DNA of 64,000 nucleotides from contig NZ_JAIXIG010000003.1 in NCBI RefSeq assembly GCF_020297365.1, forward strand, positions 1 to 64,000. Direction: 5' to 3'. The DNA comes from Curtobacterium oceanosedimentum (GTDB taxonomy: Bacteria; Actinomycetota; Actinomycetes; Actinomycetales; Microbacteriaceae). The translations under genes and the position numbers were made by a program. The notes beneath the pieces were generated by a model that was not told the origin of the DNA, made no database searches, and saw only the letters and a program-made list of their open reading frames with translations. Of this stretch, positions 18,529-27,447 are shown one piece after another; within the stretch, counting starts at the first letter, position 1; each line of letters opens with the position of its first letter.

Positions 18529-19461
18529 TCAGCGCGCAGTCCGGGCTACGTCCGTGCCCACGGCAGATCCTGCGGCCGCCGTCGGGAACGCACCACGGGC
18601 CTCCAGGCCGGAGGCCGCCATCGGCGGCACCGTCCGCCACCGTCGCCGCAACCGCCGCGGCCCGTCGTCGGCCCACGCGACCATCCCGCCCGCCACGACG
18701 CCGAAGGCCAGGACGGCGAACGAGAACAGCCCGACCAGGCCGAGCAGCAGCAGCCGCTCACGGTCGGACGGGTCGACGGTCGCCGAGAACCCGATCGACC
18801 CGAAGTTCCAGAACGCGTGCAGCAGCATCGGCGCCACGAGCGAGCCGGTCAGCCGCCGCGCCACGTACAGGGTCGACCCGAACGAGGCCGCGAACACGAC
18901 CTGGATCAGCGTCGGGGCGATGCCGGCCCCGGCGAGCGCGTTGAGCAGGTGCAGCAGCCCGAACAGCACGCAGGACAGCGCCCACACCCCGACCTCCGGC
19001 AGCCGGCGCCGCAGGCCGACGAGCAGGGTGCCGCGGGCCAGCAGCTCCTCGAAGACCCCGACGAACAGCACGCCCACGGCGAGCAACAGGAAGTAGTGCG
19101 GAGGCAGCGCGGTCCAGTCGACGAGCGGCAGGCGGACCACGCACACCACCAGCACGAGGACCGGCGCGATCACGGTCCAGCGCAGCCGGGTGCGGGTCCG
19201 GTCCACCATCGTGATGCGCCACCAGCCGAGGGCACTGACGAACAGGGCGAGCGCGACGAGGGCGATGCCCTCCGGGACGACGAGCGCGTGCACGACGCTG
19301 TCGACGGTGTGGCCGAGGGTCGCGTAGTCGTCGCTCGGGCGGGAGCGCCACGCGCTGATCGCCGCGAAGACCACGATCGGGGTGAGCCCGAGCAGCAGTG
19401 ACGCCGGGACCGGCCAGCGACGACGACGGGGTCGGGCGGTGGCGGGGTCGTTCGTGGTCAC
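18529..19461 (-). CDS. CPBP family intramembrane glutamic endopeptidase
   Basis: A multi-helix membrane protein of about 310 residues with the CPBP/Rce1 motifs: FEELLARGTL (motif 1), FGLLHLLNA (motif 2) and LLHAFWNFG (motif 4). Such proteins cleave within membranes; bacterial roles include bacteriocin maturation or self-immunity and stress signalling. The GTG at 19461 is preferred, with TACAAC a few bases upstream as a possible -10 of a leaderless transcript; an ATG at 19524 would overlap the divergent gene. It is transcribed divergently from the MntR-type regulator across about 37 bp. Confidence 0.85.
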   Translation of the reverse strand: MTTNDPATARPRRRRWPVPASLLLGLTPIVVFAAISAWRSRPSDDYATLGHTVDSVVHALVVPEGIALVALALFVSALGWWRITMVDRTRTRLRWTVIAPVLVLVVCVVRLPLVDWTALPPHYFLLLAVGVLFVGVFEELLARGTLLVGLRRRLPEVGVWALSCVLFGLLHLLNALAGAGIAPTLIQVVFAASFGSTLYVARRLTGSLVAPMLLHAFWNFGSIGFSATVDPSDRERLLLLGLVGLFSFAVLAFGVVAGGMVAWADDGPRRLRRRWRTVPPMAASGLEARGAFPTAAAGSAVGTDVARTAR

Positions 19462-19498
19462 CTCACGGTTGTACCAGGCGGCACGTACGATTGACGGT

Positions 19499-20188
19499 AT
19501 GCGCCTGCCCTCCCTGTCGACCATGGCGGAGGACTACGTCAAGCTCGTCTGGAAGGCCGGCGAGCGCGGCGGGCAGGGCCTGGCGACGCGGGACATCGCC
19601 GCGGCGCTCGGGGTGTCGGCCTCGACGGTGTCGGGCAACCTCCGGAAGCTCGACCGGGACGGCCTGATCGAGCACACCCCGTACTACGGCGTCGTGCTCA
19701 CGCCGCTCGGGCAGCAGGTCGCCGTCGCGATGGTCCGACGCCACCGGCTGATCGAGACGTTCCTGGTCGAACGGCTCGGCTACTCGTGGGACGAGGTCCA
19801 CGCCGAGGCCGAGGCGCTCGAGCACGCGGTCTCGGAGCAGTTCCTCGACCGGGTGGACGCCGACCTCGGGCACCCGACGCACGACCCGCACGGCGACCCG
19901 ATCCCCGCGGCGGACGGCAGCGTGCCCGCCTCGCCCGGCACCCTGCTCGGCGCGGTCGAGCCGGGGTCGTGCGGCACCGTCGACCGGGTGTCCGACGACG
20001 ACCCGTCGCTGCTGCGGTACTTCGACGAGCTCGGGGTGGGTCTCGGCACGCACCTGCGCGTCGAGCGGGTGCGCGACTACGCCGGCGTCATCGCGGTGTC
20101 GCGGCGCTCCACCGACGGCTCGGAGTCGCTCGTCGACCTGCCGGCGGCGGCTGCCTCGGCCATCTGGCTGGCGCCCGACGGCGACTGA
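19499..20188 (+). CDS. mntR: DtxR/MntR family metal-dependent repressor, manganese-type ligands
   Basis: The 229-residue regulator has a winged helix (IAAALGVSASTVSGNLRKLD), a DtxR-type dimerisation and metal domain, and a C-terminal SH3-like domain. Compared from memory with known proteins, the first ligand position is Asp (MAEDY, as in MntR) and the DtxR Cys102 position is Glu (HAEAEALEHAVS), while His and Glu of RHRLIETFL are kept. This pattern suggests Mn(II) rather than Fe(II) sensing. TACGAT ends seven bases before the ATG, so the mRNA is probably leaderless. No Mn transporter is adjacent; targets are expected elsewhere. Confidence 0.85.
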   Translation: MRLPSLSTMAEDYVKLVWKAGERGGQGLATRDIAAALGVSASTVSGNLRKLDRDGLIEHTPYYGVVLTPLGQQVAVAMVRRHRLIETFLVERLGYSWDEVHAEAEALEHAVSEQFLDRVDADLGHPTHDPHGDPIPAADGSVPASPGTLLGAVEPGSCGTVDRVSDDDPSLLRYFDELGVGLGTHLRVERVRDYAGVIAVSRRSTDGSESLVDLPAAAASAIWLAPDGD

Positions 20189-20221
20189 CCGTCGCGGGCG
20201 CGTCGGTCCGGTCGGTCGGTC

Positions 20222-20266
20222 GGTCTGGTCGGTCTGGTCGGTCTGGTCGGTCTGGTCGGTCTGGTC
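20222..20266. repeat. Five perfect tandem copies of a 9-bp unit
   Basis: GGTCTGGTC is repeated five times without error, preceded by related GGTCGGTC units, in the gap between the convergent mntR and HEAT-repeat genes. The rest of the 20189-20457 gap holds only a half-decayed GGACGGGAGGCCCGG element near 20377; no gene is seen. Confidence 0.9.
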
Positions 20267-20457
20267 CGACCGGTCGGGACACCCCGCTCACTCCCGCCGA
20301 CGGGTCACGAACGGTCGCCCAGGAGCCCCGCAGGCGACGGTTCGCGACCACTCGGCGCGCAGCGCACGGGGCGTCGGACGGGAGGCCCGGATCACGCCCG
20401 CCACGCGCGTCCGGTCCGGTGCTCCCAGCGATCGTCGGGTGGTCACCGCCTGTCGGC

Positions 20458-21096
20458 TCAGCCCTTGACGGAGCGGGTGCGGCCGAGGGCGACCTCGCGC
20501 CGGGCCCGTTCGAGCGCGAGCTCCGACGCGGCACCCGGGTCGTGGAGCAGGCGCTCAGTCTCGCGCACGTGCTCCCGGACGGCGTCGGTCCCCCGGTCGG
20601 CGGCCGCGGCGAGGACCGGTGCGACGGTGTCCTCGCCGAGTCCCGCCAGGGCCCGCGACAGGCTGAGCCGGCGATCCCGGTCGCCGACACCGAGCTGCAC
20701 CGCGAGGGTCCGCGCGAGCGACGCCCGCTCCTCGTCGGGCACCAGCGCGACGGCCGTCCGCCACGCGGCACGGAGCACCTCGTCGTCGCGGTCGCCGAGC
20801 AGCGGCCGGACCGCCGGCCACGCCTCGGGATCGCCGATCTTGGACAGCGTGTGCAGCGCCTGGCTGCGGGCCTGGGGCTCGGGGCGGTCGAGCTCCGGCA
20901 GGACGCGGGCGACGACGGCGTCGGCGGGGTGCCGGGTCAGCGCCCAGGTGAGCATGTCGCGGACGAAGAAGTCCGGTTCGGTCGCGCACTGTGCCACGAG
21001 GACGTCGAGGTCCTCCGTGTCCGGCGTGGTGCCCGCGGCCATCACGGCCTGCAGGCGCACGGAGGATCGCGGGTCGGCGAGGGCTTCGGTGAGCAC
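20458..21096 (-). CDS. HEAT-repeat protein
   Basis: The roughly 212-residue soluble protein is built of helical pairs with HEAT signatures (DPRSSVRLQAVMAAG, DFFVRDMLTWALTRHP, PQARSQALHTLSKIGDPEAW, DDEVLRAAWRTAVAL). HEAT repeats mediate protein-protein contact; no enzymatic motif is seen. The GTG at 21096 was chosen because GGAGGG (21103-21108) touches the ATG at 21102 but is six bases from the GTG. The partner is unknown. Confidence 0.8.
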   Translation of the reverse strand: MLTEALADPRSSVRLQAVMAAGTTPDTEDLDVLVAQCATEPDFFVRDMLTWALTRHPADAVVARVLPELDRPEPQARSQALHTLSKIGDPEAWPAVRPLLGDRDDEVLRAAWRTAVALVPDEERASLARTLAVQLGVGDRDRRLSLSRALAGLGEDTVAPVLAAAADRGTDAVREHVRETERLLHDPGAASELALERARREVALGRTRSVKG

Positions 21097-21195
21097 GGTC
21101 ATCCCTCCATCGAAGTCCCTCGGGCCGGGGCCGTGTCAAGGTCGGGGGTCGGTGGCGGCCGGCGAGGGTGCTCCCGCCGTCCGAGCACCCGCGAC

Positions 21196-21334
21196 GCGAC
21201 GATGTCGTTGTCGTACGACGTCGGCACCGTCGTTCCGAGTCGGTCCCGGTGGCGACCGTCTGCCCCGGCACCCGCTGACGCTCGCGGTGCGACGATGTCG
21301 TTGTCGTGCGACGTCGGCACCGTCGTCCCGAGTC
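21196..21334. repeat. 46-bp direct repeat (two copies) upstream of the HEAT-repeat gene
   Basis: Copies at 21196-21241 and 21289-21334 differ at only two positions and start 93 bp apart. Each starts GCGACGATGTCGTTGTCG; the first contains the palindrome GTCGTACGAC. They fill the 283-bp gap between two minus-strand genes. They could be regulator-binding sites for the HEAT gene or a terminator after the septum-formation gene. Confidence 0.85.
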
Positions 21335-21379
21335 CGTCGCCGCAGGCCAGCCAGCCAGTCAGCCCGACCGACCCGCCGC

Positions 21380-23602
21380 CTACGCTCCCGGCGCCAGCGA
21401 CCCCGTCAACGGCTGCCCCGACGACCGCGTCACGAAGCACGAAATGAACCGGTTGCCCTGGTCCCACGTCGCCTGGTCCGGCGCGTACGACCCCTGCACC
21501 TGCACGTCGCCCAGCGGCGCCGCTGCCGACGCGTTCAGCGCCGCGTCCGACTGGCACCGGTCCGCGGCCTGGGTCGCCAGGGCCTCGGCGCCCGGGTAGG
21601 CATCGCCCTCGACCGACAGGCGCGCGGTCAACTGCCCGATGTGCGGGGTCGCGCAGTCGACGACCGTGAAGGTCTGCGACCAGGCGTTCGTGAACGGCGA
21701 CAGGCACTCGCCGCCGGCCAGGTCCGTCCACACGTGCTCACCCGGCTGCGCCGGCGTCGTCGCGAACTGGAGCGTGGCCGCGGGGGCCTCGGCCGCGTCC
21801 GACTGCGGAGCCGAGGGCGCGGCGGACGGTGTCGCGGGCGCCGACGAGGCCGCGGCCACCGGGGACTTCGTCGGCACGACCTGATCGGCCAGGTTGTTGC
21901 CGAGGATCCACTTCGACAGCAGGAACACCAGCACGATGAGCACGAGGATCAGGGCGATCGACCCGTAGATCAACAGCTGCTTGCCGCGCTTGCCCTCGTT
22001 CCGCAGGCGGCCGAAGCCCTCGTTGATGAAGTTGTCCCGCTCGCCCGCTGGTCGCTCGGACGGGCCCGAGGCACCCGTGCCCGGGTCCGCGGCGGCACGC
22101 GCGGGCGACGCTGCCGGACCAGCGGCGGTCGAGGCCGTGGCGGCGGGCATCATCCGCGTCCCGGTGTCGGCCGGGTCGTACCCGGTGTCGGCGAGCTGCC
22201 CGACGGCCTCGGTGCCGAACAGGTCCTTGATGGCGCTCGTGTCGCTCGTCTCGCGGCCGTCCCACTCGGACTGGTCCAGGTCGTCCGGAGCGGCGGCGGG
22301 CAGGGACGTCGGCTGGGCACCGGTGTCATCGCCGCGGAGCCCGAGCACGGCGTCCAGGTCCTGACCCACCGCGGACGGCAGGTGCGTCGTGCGGGTCTGG
22401 TCGGCGGCGGGCTCGACGAGCGGCGGGACCGCGGACGGCGCATCGGTCGCGGCGGCGTCGGACCCGGCGTCGGACTCGGCCTCGTCCTGCGACCACCACG
22501 GCGTCCCGGCCACCGGCAGTGCCGTGGTCGGTGCGTCGGTCGCATCCGCGTCGCCCCCACCGTCCACCGGCGGAACCGGCGCGTCGGGAACGGCCGGCGG
22601 GACCGGCGGCGCAGCAGCAGCGGCCGGCGGCACCGGGGCCGGCACGGCGGGCGGGACGGGGTACGTGCGCGGGGCCTGCGGGACACCACCGACGGGGGTG
22701 TCCACCTCGCCTGCGACGACCTCGTCCTCGTCGTCGGACTCGTCGGCGAGCGACCACGACCCCGCGGACAGCGCCGTGGTGTCGAAGGAGTCCGTGGTGA
22801 GCGTCGCGGGGACCTCGCCGGCCTCGTCGTCGCGGATCGCCCAGTCGAACGGCCGGTCGGCGCCGCCGGGCTGCGCGGCCGTCGACCCGGTGTCCGACAG
22901 GCGGAGCAGCTCGGTGAAGGTCGGGGGCTCCTCGGTCGGCGGCAGCACGTTCTCGACGCCGACGGGCTGCGGCACCACGGGGGCGACGGGCTCGGGGTGG
23001 GAGCCGGTGGCGCGGCCGAGCCAGTCGACGTCGGCACGGCCCTCGCCGAACGGGTCGACCCGACGGCGCTCGTCCTCGATGGCCCTCGACGCGGCGGCAC
23101 GCTCGTCACGGTGGGTCTGCGCGGTGGGCAGCACGATCGACGATGGGTGCGGCGCGGTGGAGGCGGGCGGCACGTCGGACGCCGCGGGGATCCGATCGTG
23201 CAGGGTGGAGCGCTCGTGCTCGGCAGCGGCCTCGGGGTTCACCGAGGGCGCGCGGAGCTCGTCGGGCATCGAGATCGCCTGCGTCGCCCCGTCGTCGAGC
23301 GTCGGAGCGGGAACAGCAGGAGCCGCAGGAGCCGCAGGAGCACCGTCCTCGCCCTCGGCCACGAACGGCTCGGGCAGCGGTGCACCGGTCTCCTTCGCGG
23401 TGCGCTCGGCCTCGCGGCGCTCCCGTCGGGACGGCCAGTCGTCGGCGCCCCGGGGTGCCCCGAAGATGTCCGCGGCACTGCGGAGACCGTGGAACGGAGC
23501 GTCCGTGCCGGACGCACGCCGAGCCTCCAGGCCGTCGTCCCCGTCTGCCGGGCCGGCGGTGCCGTCGGGTTCGTGTGCGTCCTCCGGACGCTCCCCGCTC
23601 AC
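21380..23602 (-). CDS. Septum-formation family membrane protein
   Basis: The 740-residue protein has a long (about 540 residues) acidic, Pro/Ala-rich cytoplasmic region, a single membrane helix (LLIYGSIALILVLIVLVFLL, about residues 545-565), and an extracellular domain of about 170 residues with four Cys (GGECLSPF, VVDCATPH, ADRCQSD, ISCFV) that matches the actinobacterial Septum_form domain. The disulphide-forming Cys pattern and the large disordered cytoplasmic part suggest a cell-envelope or division-associated scaffold. GTG start overlaps the pyrE stop (GTGA), so the two are translationally coupled. Confidence 0.75.
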   Translation of the reverse strand: MSGERPEDAHEPDGTAGPADGDDGLEARRASGTDAPFHGLRSAADIFGAPRGADDWPSRRERREAERTAKETGAPLPEPFVAEGEDGAPAAPAAPAVPAPTLDDGATQAISMPDELRAPSVNPEAAAEHERSTLHDRIPAASDVPPASTAPHPSSIVLPTAQTHRDERAAASRAIEDERRRVDPFGEGRADVDWLGRATGSHPEPVAPVVPQPVGVENVLPPTEEPPTFTELLRLSDTGSTAAQPGGADRPFDWAIRDDEAGEVPATLTTDSFDTTALSAGSWSLADESDDEDEVVAGEVDTPVGGVPQAPRTYPVPPAVPAPVPPAAAAAPPVPPAVPDAPVPPVDGGGDADATDAPTTALPVAGTPWWSQDEAESDAGSDAAATDAPSAVPPLVEPAADQTRTTHLPSAVGQDLDAVLGLRGDDTGAQPTSLPAAAPDDLDQSEWDGRETSDTSAIKDLFGTEAVGQLADTGYDPADTGTRMMPAATASTAAGPAASPARAAADPGTGASGPSERPAGERDNFINEGFGRLRNEGKRGKQLLIYGSIALILVLIVLVFLLSKWILGNNLADQVVPTKSPVAAASSAPATPSAAPSAPQSDAAEAPAATLQFATTPAQPGEHVWTDLAGGECLSPFTNAWSQTFTVVDCATPHIGQLTARLSVEGDAYPGAEALATQAADRCQSDAALNASAAAPLGDVQVQGSYAPDQATWDQGNRFISCFVTRSSGQPLTGSLAPGA

Positions 23603-24150
23603 GCGGTCAGCCCCAGATCAGCCAACCCGATGGCCGCGAAGTACGGGTACCCGGCCGCTTCGATGGTCTCCTTCGCACCGGTGTCGCGGTCGACGACCAC
23701 CGCGACGGCTGCGACGATCGCGCCCTCTCGCTCGAGCGCCTCGGCCGCCTTGAGCGGTGAGCCACCGGTGGTGGAGGTGTCCTCGAGCACGACGACGCGC
23801 TTGCCCTGCAGGTCCGGGCCCTCGACCTGCTTGCCGCGACCGTGGTCCTTGGGCTCCTTGCGGACGACGAACGCGTCGTAGGACAGCCCCTGCGCTGCGG
23901 CCTGGTGCAGGACCGCGCTGGCGATGGGGTCGGCGCCCATGGTGAGCCCGCCGACCGCGGAGACGTCCGGCACCTGCTGCACGAGCTCGGTCATGACCTG
24001 CCCGATGAGCGGGGCGACCCGGTGGTCCAGGCTGACCTTGCGCAGGTCGATGTAGTACGTCGCCTTCTTCCCGCTGGTCAGGGTGAAGTCGCCGTGGAAC
24101 ACCGCTTCGGCGGAGATGTACTGGATCAACTGTTCGCGCGCGTCGGTCAC
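23599..24150 (-). CDS. pyrE: Orotate phosphoribosyltransferase
   Basis: PyrE joins orotate to PRPP to give OMP in pyrimidine synthesis. The 183-residue enzyme has FTLTSGKKATYYIDLRKV near the N-terminus, the flexible-loop RKEPKDHGRGK and the PRPP motif VVVLEDTSTTGGS. The GTG at 24150 matches the family's normal start; a longer frame reaching 24258 would only add low-complexity sequence. TACCCT lies eight bases before the GTG, consistent with a leaderless transcript. Other pyr genes are not nearby. Confidence 0.95.
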   Translation of the reverse strand: MTDAREQLIQYISAEAVFHGDFTLTSGKKATYYIDLRKVSLDHRVAPLIGQVMTELVQQVPDVSAVGGLTMGADPIASAVLHQAAAQGLSYDAFVVRKEPKDHGRGKQVEGPDLQGKRVVVLEDTSTTGGSPLKAAEALEREGAIVAAVAVVVDRDTGAKETIEAAGYPYFAAIGLADLGLTA

Positions 24151-24245
24151 AGCCCACAAGGGTAGTCGTTCCGCCTCGCCGTGCGCTCCCCCAGCCCGTG
24201 GGGTGTGGATGCCGACACCGAGGCGCCCTCGGTACGCTCCGGGAC

Positions 24246-25913
24246 ATGTCCCGAGCACCGCGCCGCGCCGCCGTCGGCGCGGCTCCGTCCGGCGGCCGTC
24301 GGCCCGCCGACGTGGCCGTCACGGTCGGACGGGAGGCCCTGGGCGCCCTGGTCGCGCTGGCCCTGGCCGTCATCGCGTTGCGTCACGTCATCGCGACGGA
24401 TCGGGTCGCCCTGCTCTGGTACGACGGCGACTCGGTGCTGCTGCCGCTCGTCGAGCGCTCGCTGCAGGCCGGGCAGCCGTTCGAGTGGGCGATGTCCCCG
24501 GCGCTGTTCTTCTTCCCCGAGCTGCCCGTCTACCTGCTGTGCTCGCTGGTGACGGGCACGCCGCAGCAGGCGCTCGCGCTGAACGGCGTGCTCGTGCTCC
24601 TCGCCCTGTACGCGCTCGTGCGGGCGGCGGCGAACGAGCTGATGCCGTCGGCGGGGCGTCCGGCGCGGATCGCGGTGTCCGCCGGGGCGCTCGGCGTCGT
24701 CACGCTGCTGGTGCTCACCGAGTCGACGGCAACGGCGACCTCGCTCGAACTGGCGTCCCTGCTGCTCACGACGACCTACTACTACGGCACGGTGCTGGCG
24801 ATGCTCGGCAGCGCGGTGCTCGTGCTCCGGGCGGTCCGGCTCGGCCGAGCGTCGGTGCCCCTGCTCGTGACGCTCGGCCTGGTGGCCGTCTGCTCGACGG
24901 CGTCCAACCCGCTGTTCGTGCCGTGGTCGGCGGCGCCCGTCGTGGTCACGCTCGTCCTGCTGGCACTGGCGCGTCGGGTGCCGTGGCGGCCGGCCGGCCT
25001 GCTCGCCGTGACCGTCACGGTCGCGTCGGTCGTCGGGTACCTGCTGCGGATCCCGCTGCGTCCGTTCGTCTCGATCGACCCCGCGAGCTACGTGCGACCC
25101 TCCCGGGCCGGCCAGACCCTCGGCTTCTTCGCCGCACTGACCGACGACCGAGCCGGGTCGGCGCAGGGCGACGCCGGGCTGCTGCTGCTCTTCGCCGGGG
25201 TGCTCGTCGCCATCGGCGGCACCGTCTGGGCCTGGCGGGTCCGGACGGCGCGGACGGTGCTCGTCGCGACGGTGCTGCCCGTGGTGACGGTGGTGGCGGT
25301 GTCGGTCGGGGTCGTCGTGGCGGGCTCGGAGACACCGCGCTACCTGCAGCCGGTCGTCACCGCGCCACTGCTCGCCCTGGTCGCGGTGGCGGAGCTCACC
25401 CGCACGGCGGTCCGGCGCACGCGGGTGCACCGTCGGTACCGCGGCGTGCAAGCCACCGTCGTCGTCGCGATGGCCGTCGTGCTCGTCGCCGGCGTCGCGG
25501 TGACCCCGGCGACGACCGGGGCGGTCGCGGCTGCGCGGTACACGCCGGCGTCGTGCCTGGACCGGTGGGCCGACGGCCGCGACGTGACCGGCGTCGGACA
25601 GTTCTGGACGGTGCGCCCGCTCGCCGCCCACGCCTCGCCGGGCGTCGAGCTCCTGCAGGTCCGCGACACGTTCGAGACGTACCCGTGGCTCGTCGACCTC
25701 GGCGCCTACCGCGACGCCGAGCCGACCTTCGTGGTCGTGGGGTCGCGGGACCTCTGGACCACCGCGGTCGAGGACTCGCTCGGCGCCCCCGCGACCATCA
25801 CCCACTGCACGGGATTCGACGTCTACGACTACGCCGGCACCGCGGGCGCCGACGTGCTGCGGCGCGACGTCGTCGGCAGCGCCGACGTGATCCGCCGGGA
25901 GCGCGGCTTCTGA
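24246..25913 (+). CDS. Polytopic membrane protein, glycosyltransferase-C-like
   Basis: The 555-residue protein has about ten hydrophobic helices followed by a soluble extracellular C-terminal part of about 130 residues (starting around CLDRWADGRDVTG). An early Asp in LLWYDGDSVLL between helices 1 and 2 resembles the catalytic-loop Asp of GT-C-fold glycosyltransferases, but no specific family motif is clear. TACGCT ends seven bases before the ATG and there is no Shine-Dalgarno, so it looks leaderless. It may act in cell-wall polymer synthesis or glycosylation, with low certainty. Confidence 0.7.
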   Translation: MSRAPRRAAVGAAPSGGRRPADVAVTVGREALGALVALALAVIALRHVIATDRVALLWYDGDSVLLPLVERSLQAGQPFEWAMSPALFFFPELPVYLLCSLVTGTPQQALALNGVLVLLALYALVRAAANELMPSAGRPARIAVSAGALGVVTLLVLTESTATATSLELASLLLTTTYYYGTVLAMLGSAVLVLRAVRLGRASVPLLVTLGLVAVCSTASNPLFVPWSAAPVVVTLVLLALARRVPWRPAGLLAVTVTVASVVGYLLRIPLRPFVSIDPASYVRPSRAGQTLGFFAALTDDRAGSAQGDAGLLLLFAGVLVAIGGTVWAWRVRTARTVLVATVLPVVTVVAVSVGVVVAGSETPRYLQPVVTAPLLALVAVAELTRTAVRRTRVHRRYRGVQATVVVAMAVVLVAGVAVTPATTGAVAAARYTPASCLDRWADGRDVTGVGQFWTVRPLAAHASPGVELLQVRDTFETYPWLVDLGAYRDAEPTFVVVGSRDLWTTAVEDSLGAPATITHCTGFDVYDYAGTAGADVLRRDVVGSADVIRRERGF

Positions 25914-25915
25914 AG

Positions 25916-25924
25916 TTGTCCACA
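25916..25924 (+). promoter_or_regulatory. DnaA-box-like nonamer upstream of the M23 gene
   Basis: TTGTCCACA, identical to the high-GC actinobacterial DnaA box consensus, lies directly after the stop of the upstream gene and about 50 bp before the murein hydrolase start. A one-mismatch copy, TTCTCCACA, lies at 27362-27370 after the same gene. Confidence 0.35.
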
Positions 25925-25976
25925 GCGGCGCGTCGGCGTCCGATCACCGCTGTACGGATGTATAGGCTCGTGGTCG

Positions 25977-27320
25977 ATGTCTCGTCCCAGTCACCACCGC
26001 GCCCCCCGTGTCTCCGCGCGCCTGCGCCTCGCCGTCACCGGCCTGGCGCTCGCAGGTCTCGTCGGCACGGTGGTCCTCGACGCCCCCACCGCGCAGGCCG
26101 TGACGTACCCGACGTGGGACGAGGTGAAGTCCGCCCGCGGCAAGGAGTCCGCGAAGCAGGGACAGATCAGCGAGATCAAGGGGATCATCAGCGAGCTCGA
26201 CGCCAAGGTCGAGGCGGCCCAGGCGAAGGCCAAGGAGCTCGGGCAGGTGTTCTTCGATGCCCAGAAGGACGCGCAGGACGCAGCGGAGAAGGAACAGAAG
26301 CTCCGAGCCGATGCCGTCGAGCACGCGAAGGTCGCCGACCAGAGCGCCGCGCAGGCCGGGCAGTTCGCCGCGCAGATGTCCCGCTCCGGTGGCGCCGACG
26401 TCACCACCTCGGTGATCACCCAGGGCGAGGACGCCCGTGACCTCCTCTACAACCTCGGCGCACTCAGCAAGCTGTCCGAGCAGGCCGAGCGCGTGCAGGC
26501 CGCCGCGAGCATCGACGCCGGGGTCGCGCGGTCGCTCGAGGCGCAGGCCGACCGTGCCGCCGAACGCCTCGACGAGCTGGCCGACAAGGCGCAGGAGCGC
26601 ATGCAGGAAGCCCAGGCGGCGTCCGACGCCGTGCAGGCCGCCTACGACGAGCAGCAGTCGAACAAGGCCCGACTCGACGCCCAGCTCGCGACCCTGACCT
26701 CCGGCCGTGTCCGGACCGAGGCCGAGTTCGCCAAGGGGGAGCGCGCGCGCAAGGCCGCCGAGGCGAAGGCCGCACGCGAAGCGGCACAGCGCGCCGCCGC
26801 GGCGGCGGCAGCCGCGGCAGCCGCGAACTCCGGTGGTGGTGCGCCGGCCGGCGGCGGGTCGACCGGCAGCAGTGGTTCGGGCGGCGGCGGCTCCGTCGGC
26901 GCCGGGTCCGGGACCGGTTGGGTGCGCCCGGCCAGCGGCTACGTCATCAGCCCGTACGGGTACCGCGTCCACCCGATCTACGGCACCGTCATCAAGCACG
27001 ACGGTGTCGACCTGGCCAGTGGCTGCTCCACGCCGATCGTCGCCGCGTCCGCGGGCACGGTCGACTACGTCGGCTGGTACGGCGGCTACGGCAACTACGT
27101 CCGCATCAACCACGGCGGCGGCGTGCAGACCGCCTACGGCCACATCGTCGACGGCGGCTTCCGGGTCAGCCAGGGGCAGCAGGTCTCGGCCGGGCAGCTC
27201 ATCGCGCTCGTCGGCTCGACGGGGCAGTCGACCGGCTGCCACAGCCACATCGAGGTGCACATCAACGGTGCCACCACCGACCCGGTGCCGTTCATGGGCG
27301 CCCGCGGGGTCGCCTTCTAG
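25977..27320 (+). CDS. Secreted M23 peptidoglycan endopeptidase with coiled coil
   Basis: The 447-residue protein has a signal peptide (LRLAVTGLALAGLVGTVVL), a long coiled coil of Ala, Glu, Lys and Gln (about residues 45-280), an Ala then Gly/Ser-rich linker, and a C-terminal LytM/M23 domain. Zinc-site motifs are HDGVD and the HSH of GCHSHIEVH; YGNYVRINHGGG is also typical. Coiled coil plus M23 resembles EnvC/RipA-type hydrolases or their activators, used in septal splitting. The M23 metal ligands are present, so the enzyme is probably active. TAGGCT lies eight bases before the ATG. Confidence 0.92.
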   Translation: MSRPSHHRAPRVSARLRLAVTGLALAGLVGTVVLDAPTAQAVTYPTWDEVKSARGKESAKQGQISEIKGIISELDAKVEAAQAKAKELGQVFFDAQKDAQDAAEKEQKLRADAVEHAKVADQSAAQAGQFAAQMSRSGGADVTTSVITQGEDARDLLYNLGALSKLSEQAERVQAAASIDAGVARSLEAQADRAAERLDELADKAQERMQEAQAASDAVQAAYDEQQSNKARLDAQLATLTSGRVRTEAEFAKGERARKAAEAKAAREAAQRAAAAAAAAAAANSGGGAPAGGGSTGSSGSGGGGSVGAGSGTGWVRPASGYVISPYGYRVHPIYGTVIKHDGVDLASGCSTPIVAASAGTVDYVGWYGGYGNYVRINHGGGVQTAYGHIVDGGFRVSQGQQVSAGQLIALVGSTGQSTGCHSHIEVHINGATTDPVPFMGARGVAF

Positions 27321-27447
27321 GCGATCGACCCCGGTGGGAACGCCGCCGTCGCCGCGGCAACTTCTCCACACATCGGCGTGAAACTTCACCGTTCGCACTT
27401 TCGCTGCCACGGTTCCAGGAGGGGGCCGGTCGGGTATCGGGGGGACG

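Noticed and set aside
20222..20266. CRISPR array
   Set aside because: The 9-bp units are contiguous with no spacers, and no cas genes are present.
21196..21334. Terminal repeats of an insertion sequence or attachment sites
   Set aside because: The 47 bp between the copies cannot hold a transposase or integrase gene, and the repeats are direct with no target duplication evident.
20465..23881. Plus-strand ORF of about 1140 codons over the HEAT, septum-formation and pyrE genes
   Set aside because: Same shadow effect; the minus-strand frames have recognisable domains and overlapping starts.
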